Assembly (NCBI GenBank): GCA_029556545.1
Contig: JAKQEQ010000084.1
Location: 42,439-106,438, forward strand
Origin: Candidatus Hydrogenedentota bacterium
GTDB lineage: Bacteria > Hydrogenedentota > Hydrogenedentia > Hydrogenedentales > JAGMZX01
Length of the DNA stretch: 64,000 bases
Direction: 5' to 3'
Shown here: piece after piece, positions 7,999 to 16,010 of the stretch
Position numbering within the stretch: the stretch's first letter is position 1
How the letters are laid out: each line of letters opens with the position of its first letter
Made by a program: the position numbers and the translations under genes
The notes under the pieces: model-generated
Database searches by the model: none
What the model was told of the DNA's origin: nothing
The model's input: only the letters and a program-made list of their open reading frames with translations

Positions 7999-9075
7999 TT
8001 AGAAGTCCCACCGGAAACCGGCCCCGACAGAGGCGCCCCATTCATCGAGGCCCGAAAGACCGGGGTCGCTGTCATAGTCCAACCGCAGGTTCAGGCGCAG
8101 CTTCAACCTGGGCATCACCGGCAACGTGAACGCCGCCTCGGATCGCGCGCGGAAGTCGCCCAGGTCCGTGAGGCTCGGGTACACGACAATGTCGCCGTCG
8201 ACCGCGCCGGTCTTAAGAATCGCGCGCGAATACCGCAGGCGCAGTTGCATGCTGAGTTCCCGGTCTGTCTCTTTGCTTTCGCCGCTCGGCGCGCGGAAGT
8301 GCTCGCGGTCCTCCAACGCCGTCGCGTCCCAATCCTCATACGCGGCCCCCAACCCGGCGAAACCGTGGAGTATGCTTACGCCATTATCGAAGAGCCGGTC
8401 GTGAACGCCCAAGGTCAATTGCGCGCGCAGGTCCAGCGCCGCGCCGGTGTCACGCTCGATGTCCGCCCGCACAAAGGGCGCGGCGCGGTCCGTCCCCTCC
8501 CTGCGCCACTCGACGCCGCCCTCGACAAGGCTCGGGAAGTACCCCGGGTCGTCGCGGCCCACGAGCACGTGGCCGCTCACGGCGCGGTCCTCGGTCGTGT
8601 GCTTGAGGTCTACCCTGCCGACGAGGTTCGTGCTCGTGCGCGAAGTGTCGCGCCATTGCAGCCCCGTCTCGACGCCCACATCGAGGTCTCCCGCGCTCAC
8701 GGGCTCGGGAGGCGATTCCGCCGTCGCGGGGATCGGCATGGCCTCCGCAACTTCGGCTAGAACCAGCGGCGCGGGCGGCCCGCCATCGAGCGGAACCACC
8801 TGCTGCCCTTCCGGCGTGTTCCTGAACTTGCCGTAAAGCACCTTGTCACCCGTCAGGGTGATGACCATGTTCGCGTCCGTGGTCAGGCCGCGCAGCGTGT
8901 CCATGGGCGCCATGACCTGCCCGGCCAAAGACGTGCGGAAAACAAGCGTCCCCTCGACGATGCGCACGACGCTGCCCGTCAGGGTGTCCTGATCGTTCAG
9001 CTTCACGACATCCGCATCGACGATGGCCCCCGCCAGGAAGCCGGCGAATGCTATACAAAGGCTTCCGCGCATCAA
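7999..9075 (-). CDS. DUF481-like outer-membrane beta-barrel protein
   Basis: The 358-residue protein has an N-terminal signal peptide (MMRGSLCIAFAGFLAGAIVDA). Residues about 22-80 form a small beta domain with the D-x-L-T-G-x-V and V-x-F-x-T-x-x-A pattern seen in front of DUF481/YdiY proteins. From about residue 128 to the end, alternating polar/hydrophobic strands (for example ELSMQLRLRYSR and RLKLRLNLRLDYDSD) end in a terminal aromatic residue (GFRWDF), the usual outer-membrane barrel signature. This is strong evidence for a Gram-negative-type envelope. Function is unknown. It is monocistronic, with a repeat element between it and pssA. Confidence 0.8.
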   Translation of the reverse strand: MMRGSLCIAFAGFLAGAIVDADVVKLNDQDTLTGSVVRIVEGTLVFRTSLAGQVMAPMDTLRGLTTDANMVITLTGDKVLYGKFRNTPEGQQVVPLDGGPPAPLVLAEVAEAMPIPATAESPPEPVSAGDLDVGVETGLQWRDTSRTSTNLVGRVDLKHTTEDRAVSGHVLVGRDDPGYFPSLVEGGVEWRREGTDRAAPFVRADIERDTGAALDLRAQLTLGVHDRLFDNGVSILHGFAGLGAAYEDWDATALEDREHFRAPSGESKETDRELSMQLRLRYSRAILKTGAVDGDIVVYPSLTDLGDFRARSEAAFTLPVMPRLKLRLNLRLDYDSDPGLSGLDEWGASVGAGFRWDF

Positions 9076-9154
9076 TTACACTCCTGTACTGATCTTAATA
9101 CGGAATTGGCCGGGATGCAAGGAGAAAACAGCGAAATCCGCCGCGAACCCGAGT

Positions 9155-9206
9155 GGGGACTGGCACAAGCGACCCCGCGCTTCGCGGGGGAGACGTGCCT
9201 GTCCCC
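9155..9206. repeat. GGGGACTGGCAC palindromic (REP/RAYT-type) element, copy 1
   Basis: A 52-bp imperfect palindrome. It opens with GGGGACTGGCACAAGCGA and closes with GAGACGTGCCTGTCCCC, and its centre is its own hairpin (CCCCGCG-CTT-CGCGGGG). It lies between pssA and the DUF481-like gene. The same ends occur at 11719, 18952, 20729 and 25739. Elements with GGGGACAGGCAC termini are commonly mobilised by REP-associated tyrosine transposases (RAYT); no such transposase is in this window. Confidence 0.8.
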
Positions 9207-9232
9207 AAGTCCGATTACGATCGCGACCACGA

Positions 9233-10138
9233 TCAGGAGGCGGGGCGCGATCCCGTGCCGCGGCCGCCGTGCAACGGCGCTTCGCGCGATGGTTCGCGCG
9301 CGTTCGCCGAGGCCGTCAGCCCGTCGCCCGAGGCTTCCTCTTGCTCCGTCTCGGCCTTGCCCGTAAAATAGGCATAGGCGGTGTCGCACACGCCGAAGAG
9401 GACATAGGTGCCGGTGAGCGGGAACAGCACGATGGCGGGCGAGATCGTAATCGCGTAGTGGATGATGGCCATGGCGTAGGCGACGATGCCGAGGACCATG
9501 AACGCATGCCGCGGCGCGAGAATGAACGACTTCATGCGGTCCTTCGGATAACGCACGGTGCTCACCATCAGCCACGCCATCAACAGCGTTAACGCGCCCA
9601 CCGCGTAGTAGTCGAAGTCCGACTTGATGAACCCGAAGAAGCGCAGGAAGAGCACGAACGCGGCCACGGTTGCCCCCGCGGCGGGCGACGGTAACCCGAC
9701 GAAGGACTCGCGCCGGTCCGCCTGATAGACGTTGAACCGCGCCAGTCGCAACGCGGCGCAAATGACATAGATGATCGCCACAAACGCGCCGGTCTTGCCG
9801 ACGAATGAGCCCTCTTTCGGCGCGTGCTGCAAGTAAACCGCGAAGACGAGCACCGCCGGCGCGACGCCGAAGGATACGAGGTCGCACAGGCTGTCGAGTT
9901 GCTTGCCGAACTCGGAGACGCTGCGGGTGAGGCGGGCGACGGTCCCGTCGAGCATGTCGAAAATGATCGCCCCCAAGATCAGGTAAGCCGCGCGCTCGTA
10001 TTCGTTGCCGATGCTGGCGAAAATGCTGGCGGTGCCGAGGTAGAGGCTGAATGTGGTCATCGCGCTCGCCAGCACGTTAATCGGCCGGCGGCGTATCTTC
10101 AGCTTCCGCTTTGTCTTGCTTCGCAGGGTTCTCATCAC
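9233..10138 (-). CDS. pssA: CDP-diacylglycerol--serine O-phosphatidyltransferase
   Basis: This membrane enzyme makes phosphatidylserine from CDP-diacylglycerol and L-serine. The CDP-alcohol phosphatidyltransferase signature D-x2-D-G-x2-A-R-x8-G-x3-D-x3-D is complete (DMLDGTVARL... GKQLDSLCD, residues about 61-86), and eight or so hydrophobic helices follow. The start overlaps the stop of psd by 4 bp (ATGA), so the two consecutive steps of phosphatidylethanolamine synthesis are translationally coupled. The last ~40 residues are a polar tail rich in Glu, Ala and Arg not needed for the fold. It is the third gene of the radC-psd-pssA operon. Confidence 0.94.
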   Translation of the reverse strand: MMRTLRSKTKRKLKIRRRPINVLASAMTTFSLYLGTASIFASIGNEYERAAYLILGAIIFDMLDGTVARLTRSVSEFGKQLDSLCDLVSFGVAPAVLVFAVYLQHAPKEGSFVGKTGAFVAIIYVICAALRLARFNVYQADRRESFVGLPSPAAGATVAAFVLFLRFFGFIKSDFDYYAVGALTLLMAWLMVSTVRYPKDRMKSFILAPRHAFMVLGIVAYAMAIIHYAITISPAIVLFPLTGTYVLFGVCDTAYAYFTGKAETEQEEASGDGLTASANAREPSREAPLHGGRGTGSRPAS

Positions 10139-10782
10139 ACACGCGCCACCACGGTCAGGCCCGCGCGGACCTTCTCCCTTAGCTTAACACATATCCGCGC
10201 CTCGGGCGGCAGAAACAACTCCGTGCGCGACCCGAAACGGATCATGCCAAACTTCTCCCCTTTCGCCAGCGGCGCGCCCGGCGTTACGGAACACACAATC
10301 CGCCGCGCCACCGCGCCCGTGATCTGCCGCACCGTCATGGGCCCGGCCTCCGTGTCCAGGAAAATCGTATTGGCCTCGTTGTCGTCGCCCGCCGCGGCCT
10401 TCATCGCCAGGCGGAACTTGCCCGGCGCGTAGCGCATGTCGCGGACCATGCCGTCGTAGGGAGACCGGTTCACGTGTACGCTGAAAATAGAAAGAAAGAT
10501 CGCGATGCGCTTGCAGGGCCCGTCGTAATGGGACGACGCCTCAAGCTCGTCGATGCCGACCACCGTGCCGTCCGCAGGCGACACCACCTCCCCCTCCCCC
10601 GCCGTCACCGTGCGCGGAAAATCGCGGAAGAACAGCGTCATGGCCGCGCCAAGCCCCAGCACCGCCGCGCCCGCCCACACGTAGGCCGTGGTCCACAACA
10701 ACGCGGTCAATACCAGTCCCGCCGCCAGCACCGGCACGTAGAAGCGCGCGCCCTCGCGCCAACCGCTGAATGGGCACCTCAC
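10135..10782 (-). CDS. psd: Phosphatidylserine decarboxylase, short (archaeal-type) form
   Basis: The enzyme decarboxylates phosphatidylserine to phosphatidylethanolamine. At 215 aa it is the short proenzyme form. Two N-terminal helices (YVPVLAAGLVLTALLW... VWAGAAVLGLGAAMTLFF) anchor it. The conserved VVSPADGTV and FLSIFSVHVNRSP motifs follow, and the self-cleavage site that yields the pyruvoyl group is FGSRTEL (Gly-Ser) near residue 183. A GTG at 10782 is the start because it overlaps the radC stop by 4 bp (GTGA) and gives the family's normal length; the longer frame to 10941 would lie wholly inside radC. The gene is sandwiched with 4-bp overlaps on both sides. Confidence 0.92.
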   Translation of the reverse strand: MRCPFSGWREGARFYVPVLAAGLVLTALLWTTAYVWAGAAVLGLGAAMTLFFRDFPRTVTAGEGEVVSPADGTVVGIDELEASSHYDGPCKRIAIFLSIFSVHVNRSPYDGMVRDMRYAPGKFRLAMKAAAGDDNEANTIFLDTEAGPMTVRQITGAVARRIVCSVTPGAPLAKGEKFGMIRFGSRTELFLPPEARICVKLREKVRAGLTVVARV

Positions 10783-11474
10783 ATCAGGCCCCTTTCCTTC
10801 AGGCTCACGAAACGCCCGTCGCCGAAGACCACGTGGTCCAACAGCGGAATACCGAGGGTCGCGCCCGCGTCGCACAGCAGCCGCGTCAATTCGATGTCTG
10901 TGCGGCTCGGCTCGGGGTCCCCGCTCGGGTGGTTGTGGCACACGATGATCGCGCCGGCGTTCTCGCGCACCGCCTTCCGGAACACCTCCCGCGGCGCGGC
11001 GGGCGTGCCATCCAGCGCGCCGCTCGATATATCGACCACCTTCAGCACGTCATTGCGGATATTCAGCAATATCGTCTTGAAGTGCTCCGTTTCGTACTCC
11101 TTGAACTGGAGCATTAACAAGTCCGCCACGTCCCGCGCACCGCGAATGCGCGTGGCCGCCGGGCGCGTATGCACCGCCAGCCGCTTCCCCAGTTCGAGGG
11201 CCGCCTTGATTTCCACCGCCTTGACCGCACCAATCCCCTTGACCTCCCGTATCTCCTCCAGCGACGCCTGCGCCAGCGCGCGCAAGTCGCCGAAATGCCG
11301 CAGCAGACGCTCCGCAAGCGCCACCGCGCCCACCTCGCGCGTCCCCGTGCGAAAAAGCACACCGATCAGTTCCGCGTCGCGCAACGCCTCCGCACCCAGA
11401 CGCGCCAGCCGCTCGCGGGGCCGGTCCTCCTCCGGCATATCACGTACCGCGGTGGGATACACAAACTCGCTCAT
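10779..11474 (-). CDS. radC: RadC family JAB1/MPN-domain protein
   Basis: The 231-residue protein has an N-terminal helix-hairpin-helix-like region (EIREVKGIGAVKAVEIKAA, around residues 75-93) and a C-terminal MPN/JAMM domain with the metal-binding motif HNHPSGDPEPSRTD. This is the standard RadC architecture and length. RadC was named from a repair phenotype, but its biochemical role is unsettled. Here it is the first gene of an operon with psd and pssA, sharing 4-bp overlaps, although no functional link to lipid synthesis is known. A CGAGCA/CGAGTA-rich repeat tract lies 22-71 bp upstream of the ATG. Confidence 0.93.
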   Translation of the reverse strand: MSEFVYPTAVRDMPEEDRPRERLARLGAEALRDAELIGVLFRTGTREVGAVALAERLLRHFGDLRALAQASLEEIREVKGIGAVKAVEIKAALELGKRLAVHTRPAATRIRGARDVADLLMLQFKEYETEHFKTILLNIRNDVLKVVDISSGALDGTPAAPREVFRKAVRENAGAIIVCHNHPSGDPEPSRTDIELTRLLCDAGATLGIPLLDHVVFGDGRFVSLKERGLM

Positions 11475-11495
11475 CTCATCCCGTCCCTCGCGCTC

Positions 11496-11545
11496 TTACT
11501 CGTGCTCGTAATCGTACTCGTAATCGTGCTCGTAATCGTGCTCGC
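11496..11545. repeat. 12-bp tandem repeat tract (CGTGCTCGTAAT-type) upstream of radC
   Basis: About four units of a degenerate 12-mer (CGTGCTCGTAAT / CGTACTCGTAAT) are arranged head to tail, equivalent on the radC strand to ATTACGAGCACG units. The tract occupies the likely promoter/leader position of radC. Related CGAGTA-rich tracts occur at 33316-33360 and 46526-46573. From the tract to copy 2 of the palindrome at 11719 I see no gene. Confidence 0.75.
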
Positions 11546-11718
11546 CCACCTTACCAAGCCACGAGTGTAGCACAAGCGCGCGGCGCGTGTACCTGACAGC
11601 CCCCAAGCCCTTCCCCACGAAGCTCTCAAGAACGTGCAACAAGAGTCCTTGACAACGGGAACCACCTATGCTTAACTGGAATCAGGTAGTCACGAGGGCC
11701 GCCAAAGTATAAGCGAAC

Positions 11719-11770
11719 GGGGACAGGCACGTCTCCCCCGCGCGGCGCGGGGTCGCTTGTGCCAGTCCCC
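11719..11770. repeat. GGGGACTGGCAC palindromic (REP/RAYT-type) element, copy 2, inverted
   Basis: Same 52-bp length and ends as the element at 9155 but in the opposite orientation: it begins GGGGACAGGCACGTCTC and ends GCTTGTGCCAGTCCCC, with a CCCCCGCGCGGCGCGGGG core hairpin. It lies in the ~410-bp gene-free interval between mddA and radC. The remainder of that interval, apart from the tract at 11496, shows no coding or RNA feature. Confidence 0.8.
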
Positions 11771-11885
11771 ATTTGCCTTGGGTCTTCTCGCTCGTGTTTT
11801 CGCGGTGGTGCGTGATGGCCGAATGAACGACGCCCGGCGCGAACATATCCGCCGCGAGCGGAGAAGAATGATTCCGACCGGTCCG

Positions 11886-12668
11886 TTACTCCCGCTCCGA
11901 CGCGCCCCCGATGTTCGAGTCCGGCGCGGCATCGCCGAGTCCGCCGACGGGCAAGGGAAACAGCATCGGGGTGCGCCGCCGGTAGGCCTCGTACACCGCC
12001 CCCAACTCGCGGGACAGGGTGCGTTCCTCGAACTGAATGCCGATGAAGATGTACGCCGTCATGCACGCGGCGAACAACAGATGCCCATACGTCATGACCG
12101 GCGTGGCCCAGACGGCGATGAAGAAGCCGAGCATCAGCGGGTTGCGGACCAGTTGATAAAGGGACACGACCTTCATGGGAACGGGCTTATAGGACTCGTT
12201 CTTGAAGTGCAGGAATACTTGCCGCAGCCCGAAAAGGTCGAAATGGTTGATGAGAAACGACGAATAGAACACCAGCGCCCATCCGAGAGCGAAAAGGGCG
12301 TAACACACGGCCCGGCCCGCCGTTCCCTCGACGGACCACACCACGCCGGAGATCGGCCGCCATTGCCAGAACGTAATCAACAAGATCGCGCTCGCCACGA
12401 GCACGAAGGTGCTGCGCTCGATGGGTTTCGGCACGTATTGCGTCCACCAGCGCTTGAACGCCGGGCGCGCCATGATCGTGTGCTGCACGGCAAACGCGAG
12501 AATGAGCAGCACGTTCACCGCGACGGCCTGGGCCAACGGCGCGGGCTGCCCATCGTCAATCCCCTTGGGAACCAGCACGCCGCCGAGAAAGCCGATCATG
12601 TAAAGAATCGCCGCGAAAAACGCGAGGTAGGCTACTACGCCGTAACCGATCATGAAGTACTTTTTCAC
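11886..12668 (-). CDS. mddA: MddA-type methanethiol S-methyltransferase (NnrU/isoprenylcysteine methyltransferase-like membrane protein)
   Basis: The 260-residue integral membrane protein has about six helices and the N-terminal pattern MIGYGVVAYLAFFAAILYMIGFLGGVLVPK seen, in shorter form, in bacterial MddA. The C-terminal methyltransferase core has the RNPLMLGFF motif and the FEERTL acidic pair of the isoprenylcysteine carboxyl methyltransferase superfamily, which binds S-adenosylmethionine. Characterised MddA proteins convert methanethiol to dimethyl sulfide. The assignment rests on overall resemblance of the N-terminal half, length and the core motifs; another small-thiol methyltransferase of the same superfamily cannot be excluded. 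It is monocistronic and bounded by repeat-rich intergenic DNA. Confidence 0.75.
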   Translation of the reverse strand: MKKYFMIGYGVVAYLAFFAAILYMIGFLGGVLVPKGIDDGQPAPLAQAVAVNVLLILAFAVQHTIMARPAFKRWWTQYVPKPIERSTFVLVASAILLITFWQWRPISGVVWSVEGTAGRAVCYALFALGWALVFYSSFLINHFDLFGLRQVFLHFKNESYKPVPMKVVSLYQLVRNPLMLGFFIAVWATPVMTYGHLLFAACMTAYIFIGIQFEERTLSRELGAVYEAYRRRTPMLFPLPVGGLGDAAPDSNIGGASERE

Positions 12669-12729
12669 CGTTGCTTCTCCTCTCGCCCTGAACCATTCAA
12701 ACCGCCCTGAAGTTTAGGATGCTTAACAT

Positions 12730-12758
12730 AAGTTAGCATAAATAATCCCGCCCGTCAA
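12730..12758 (-). promoter_or_regulatory. Candidate sigma70-like promoter for mddA
   Basis: On the minus strand TTGACG (12753-12758) and TAACTT (12730-12735) are separated by 17 bp, about 62 bp upstream of the mddA start codon. The -35 box matches 5 of 6 consensus bases; the -10 box is weak. The surrounding 40 bp are AT-richer than the genome. Confidence 0.35.
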
Positions 12759-12884
12759 GACCGGAAAATGCAGCCCCGAAAATGGACTTGGCGATTTGGC
12801 ACAATGCGGCGGCGGGTAAGAACTGAGCGCGATTACCCCGCAATCGACTCCGAGTACGTGAATCTGTTTAGCCCGCCTTGGCGG

Positions 12885-13096
12885 GCTCTTCTTTGCACCC
12901 GCATTTATGCGGGGTGATGCGAGAACCTGGTGTAAATACAAGCGCGCTTCAGCGCGGCTTTCTTAGCGGCTTCAGCATTGCTTCCACGCTGAAGCGGCTC
13001 GCCAAGCGGCGCTGAAGCGCCCTCTTCGCGAAAGTAACAGCCTCTTACACCCCGCGTGAACGCGGGTGCAAAGAGGAGCCGCGCTAAAGCGCGCTG
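12885..13096. repeat. Compound palindromic region (BIME-like) between the GH78 gene and mddA
   Basis: Two ~37-bp inverted copies of GGCTCYTCTTTGCACCCGC...GCGGGGTG lie at about 12885-12920 and 13049-13085, facing each other. Each copy holds its own hairpin (CACCCGC...GCGGGGTG). The ~130 bp between them are almost entirely small hairpins, such as GCTTCAGC...GCTGAAGC, GGCGCTGAAGCGCC and AGCGCGCTTCAGCGCG. A further perfect stem AGCCCGCC-TT-GGCGGGCT lies just outside at 12870. No gene is supported in the 580-bp interval 12669-13249. Confidence 0.75.
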
Positions 13097-13249
13097 ACAA
13101 GTCGGGCACGCTCTTTGGGAAGAGACATGATGGATCATGGGCGCCTATTCGCGCGTTTCTTAGCCGGTCTCCGATTAAGTCGACAGACCTAAATGCATGC
13201 AAGCCCGCCCCGCGGCAGCGCAAACGCTTCACCCCTGTCGGCGGCAGCG

Positions 13250-15955
13250 TTACTGCTCCCGGGGCGCCTCGAAGGCGTAACGGCCGGATTGCGCCTCGAA
13301 CACCGCGCGCCCCGCCTCGTCGCGCAGCAGCGCCAGCCCTTCCGATTGCGCGGCGGGCGCGCCGGACTCGGTCACGGCGTCGGCGTTCGCGGCGGGCACA
13401 TGCACTTCCGCCACCGTGTTCACGGGCACGCGCACCCGCCAGTGGAACCGGCCTTCCTTGATTTCCCACGCGCTCTCGATGACCCCGCGCACGGTGTCCT
13501 GCCGCGCCGTGACCCACGTCAAGTTGCCCGTGATTTCCGGCTTCAGCACGAAGCGCGCGAAGGCCGGCGTGTCCGGATCGAGCCGGATGCCCGCGAGCGC
13601 CTCGTAAAACCACACGCCGATGCCGTTGTAGCAGTTGTGAATGTGGGACCGCATCCCGTCCCAGTGCTCCCAGGTGGCGGTGGCGCCGTTTTTCAGCATG
13701 TAGCCCCAGCCGGGGAAGTCCTCCTGGTTCGTGTAGCGGAACACGAGATCGCTGCGCCCGCGTTCGAGCAACGCCGTCGTCAGCACGGGCACGCCCACGA
13801 GCCCGACGTCGAGGTGGCCCGCAAACTCGACCAGGATTTTCTCTTCCAGCCGTTTTTCGACCTGGCCTTCGAGCTCCGGCGGCGTCACGCCCACGAGCAG
13901 CGGATAGGCGAGGCCGAGTTGCGTGTCGTCCGCGTAGGTCCCGTCATGCCAGAACTCCGCGTGTACCTTGGCGCGCAACGCCTCCGCCGTTTTCGCGTAG
14001 CGGGCGGCGTCTTCCTGCTTGCCGAGCAACTCCGCGATACGCGCCATGCGCGCGTGGCACTGGATAATCACGCAGTTGTTCACGAGATGCGTCGAGCGCT
14101 CCGCCTCCCGCTCGTTGCGCTTCGGGCGGGCCCAGTCGCCGAGGTACCAGTTGCGGTATTCCTCGTCCGGCCAGCCGAAGATCAGGCCGTCCTCCCGGCT
14201 ATGCTTGGCGACATAGCCGTCGAGCCACCGCTGCATCATGCCGTAGTTCTCTTCGAGGATTCGCACGTCGCCGTAGTGGCGGTACATCTCCCACGGCGCG
14301 GCGATCGAGAACGCGCACCAATACGGTCCGCCGCCCGCGCTGTACGGGTTGGGCGCCGTGTGCGGCAAGCCGCCGTCCGGGCGCTGGCAGTCCCGCCAAT
14401 GGGCCATCCACGCGGTGTAGAGCGGCCCCATGCCGAACAGCGACAACGCGGTGGCCGTGCTTGCCTGGCCGTCGCCGCCATAGCCCAGCCGCTCGATGTG
14501 CGGGCAATCGACGAGATAACCGCCGAGGCTCAGGCACTCGAAGGTGTAGTGCACCATGTCGTGGATATCGGTCAGGAGCGGGTTCGAGCAGGCAAACGAA
14601 GCGTAGACCGGGAAATCCGTGCGGATAAGCAGCGCGGCCAGGTCTTCCGGCGCGGGCGGCGCGTCCAATCCCTTGATCAGCACATAGCGAAAGGCGTGAT
14701 AGTGAAAGCGGTTGCGGAACGTCTCCGAATCGCCGCCGCGGGCGACGTATATGGACCGCTGATTGAAGTTCTTCATCTCGGGCGAGAGCAAGTCGATGAA
14801 ATCCATCGTCACCCGGTTGCCCGGCGCCTGACTGCGCAGGGTCATCTCGAACCAGCCCGTGAGGTTCACGCCGAAGTCCACAACCCAGGCGTCGCCGCCG
14901 TAATGCTTGACCGTGCGCGGCACAAACCGGCGCACGACGCGGTTGGTCTCGCACGGCTGGTCCGAGACCGTGTGCGCGGGCACGGCCACCACCGCCGCAT
15001 TGGGCCAGTCCCCGTCGTCAAAGCCCTGGGCCGCCCAATCGTCCACCGCCGCCTGCGCGTCCACGTGCTCGCCGCCGTAGCGCCCCGAGAGCCACTCGCC
15101 GATACGCCGGTAATGGCTCGGGTGGGCCTTCCAGTCGGCCCCGGTAGGCACGGTGACCGTGCTGCCGTCCGCGCAGGCAACCTCGATCACGGCGCGCACC
15201 AGCGGGCCCGCATACGCCACGCCCGGCAGTTCCTTCGCGTACCAGCCGCGCCCAAGCCAGAAGGCAGCCGTGTTGTCGCCCGCGGCAAGCAGCGGCGTAA
15301 TGTCGTAAACGATGCGCCACGATCGCCGGTCGAACTGGGACACGGCGGGTGTCAACACATCATCCCCCGCCTTTCTGCCGTTGATGTACAGTTCGGCGTA
15401 GCCCAGCGGATTCACGTAAGCCCGCGCGCGCACCGGGGCCGCGGGAAGCCGAAAGCCCTTGCGCAGCCAGGGAAACTCGACGTTGCCGTCGTCCTCGCGC
15501 AACCCGATGTATTCCCCCGCCCACGCGCCGTCGAGAAAACCCGTCTCGAACATCGCGGGTGCGCTCCACGGCGAGGCCGCTCCCCGTTCGTCCCAAACGC
15601 GCACCTTCCAGAAAACAGTCTGCTTCGCCTGCAACGGCATGCCGCCCCAAGGCACGAGCACGCTCTCCCCCGACGCCACGCGGCCCGATTCCCACAGGCC
15701 ACCCCGGTCCGCGGCCAACTCCTCCGCGCGTCCGGCGGCGATCACCTGCCACGCGGTCTGCCGCGCGCCGCGCCGCCCGCTCTCGATGATCCAGCTCAGC
15801 CGCGGCGCCGCCGTGCCGACGCCGATGGGGTCCTCAAGGTACTCGCAACGCAGTCGCGCCGCCCGCACGTCGCTTTCCTCGGCGCGCGCCGCCGCGCCGA
15901 CGGCGCACGCCGCGATCATCGCCAGCCCGGCCAAGAATCCGCTTCCATACTGCAT
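13250..15955 (-). CDS. Secreted alpha-L-rhamnosidase (GH78)
   Basis: This 901-residue exported enzyme should release terminal alpha-L-rhamnose from plant or algal polysaccharides or glycosides. A signal peptide (MQYGSGFLAGLAMIAACAVGAAARA) is followed by the N-terminal beta domains of GH78 proteins, including PRLSWIIES and the fibronectin-like ARQTAWQV region, and the jelly-roll segment GYAELYINGRKAGDDVL. The (alpha/alpha)6 catalytic domain lies about residues 450-800 and contains DCPHIERLGYGGDGQ, the conserved acidic stretch with the catalytic general-acid Glu, and later WEHWDGM. A GGGAGG ribosome site precedes the ATG. The DUF2961 gene follows upstream on the same strand after a 55-bp gap, so the two probably belong together in glycan breakdown. 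Confidence 0.93.
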   Translation of the reverse strand: MQYGSGFLAGLAMIAACAVGAAARAEESDVRAARLRCEYLEDPIGVGTAAPRLSWIIESGRRGARQTAWQVIAAGRAEELAADRGGLWESGRVASGESVLVPWGGMPLQAKQTVFWKVRVWDERGAASPWSAPAMFETGFLDGAWAGEYIGLREDDGNVEFPWLRKGFRLPAAPVRARAYVNPLGYAELYINGRKAGDDVLTPAVSQFDRRSWRIVYDITPLLAAGDNTAAFWLGRGWYAKELPGVAYAGPLVRAVIEVACADGSTVTVPTGADWKAHPSHYRRIGEWLSGRYGGEHVDAQAAVDDWAAQGFDDGDWPNAAVVAVPAHTVSDQPCETNRVVRRFVPRTVKHYGGDAWVVDFGVNLTGWFEMTLRSQAPGNRVTMDFIDLLSPEMKNFNQRSIYVARGGDSETFRNRFHYHAFRYVLIKGLDAPPAPEDLAALLIRTDFPVYASFACSNPLLTDIHDMVHYTFECLSLGGYLVDCPHIERLGYGGDGQASTATALSLFGMGPLYTAWMAHWRDCQRPDGGLPHTAPNPYSAGGGPYWCAFSIAAPWEMYRHYGDVRILEENYGMMQRWLDGYVAKHSREDGLIFGWPDEEYRNWYLGDWARPKRNEREAERSTHLVNNCVIIQCHARMARIAELLGKQEDAARYAKTAEALRAKVHAEFWHDGTYADDTQLGLAYPLLVGVTPPELEGQVEKRLEEKILVEFAGHLDVGLVGVPVLTTALLERGRSDLVFRYTNQEDFPGWGYMLKNGATATWEHWDGMRSHIHNCYNGIGVWFYEALAGIRLDPDTPAFARFVLKPEITGNLTWVTARQDTVRGVIESAWEIKEGRFHWRVRVPVNTVAEVHVPAANADAVTESGAPAAQSEGLALLRDEAGRAVFEAQSGRYAFEAPREQ

Positions 15956-16010
15956 TGTCGCCGCCCTCCCACGTCGCTAAGAATCGTAGTATACGTCGCG
16001 CCGCGCGATG

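Noticed and set aside
9155-9206. CRISPR repeats, because the palindromic elements recur
   Set aside because: Copies are kilobases apart, not regularly spaced, with no cas genes; they match transposase-type intergenic palindromes.
12905-13138. 77-residue minus-strand frame with several Cys residues
   Set aside because: It lies wholly within the compound hairpin region and its sequence follows the repeat units, not codon bias.
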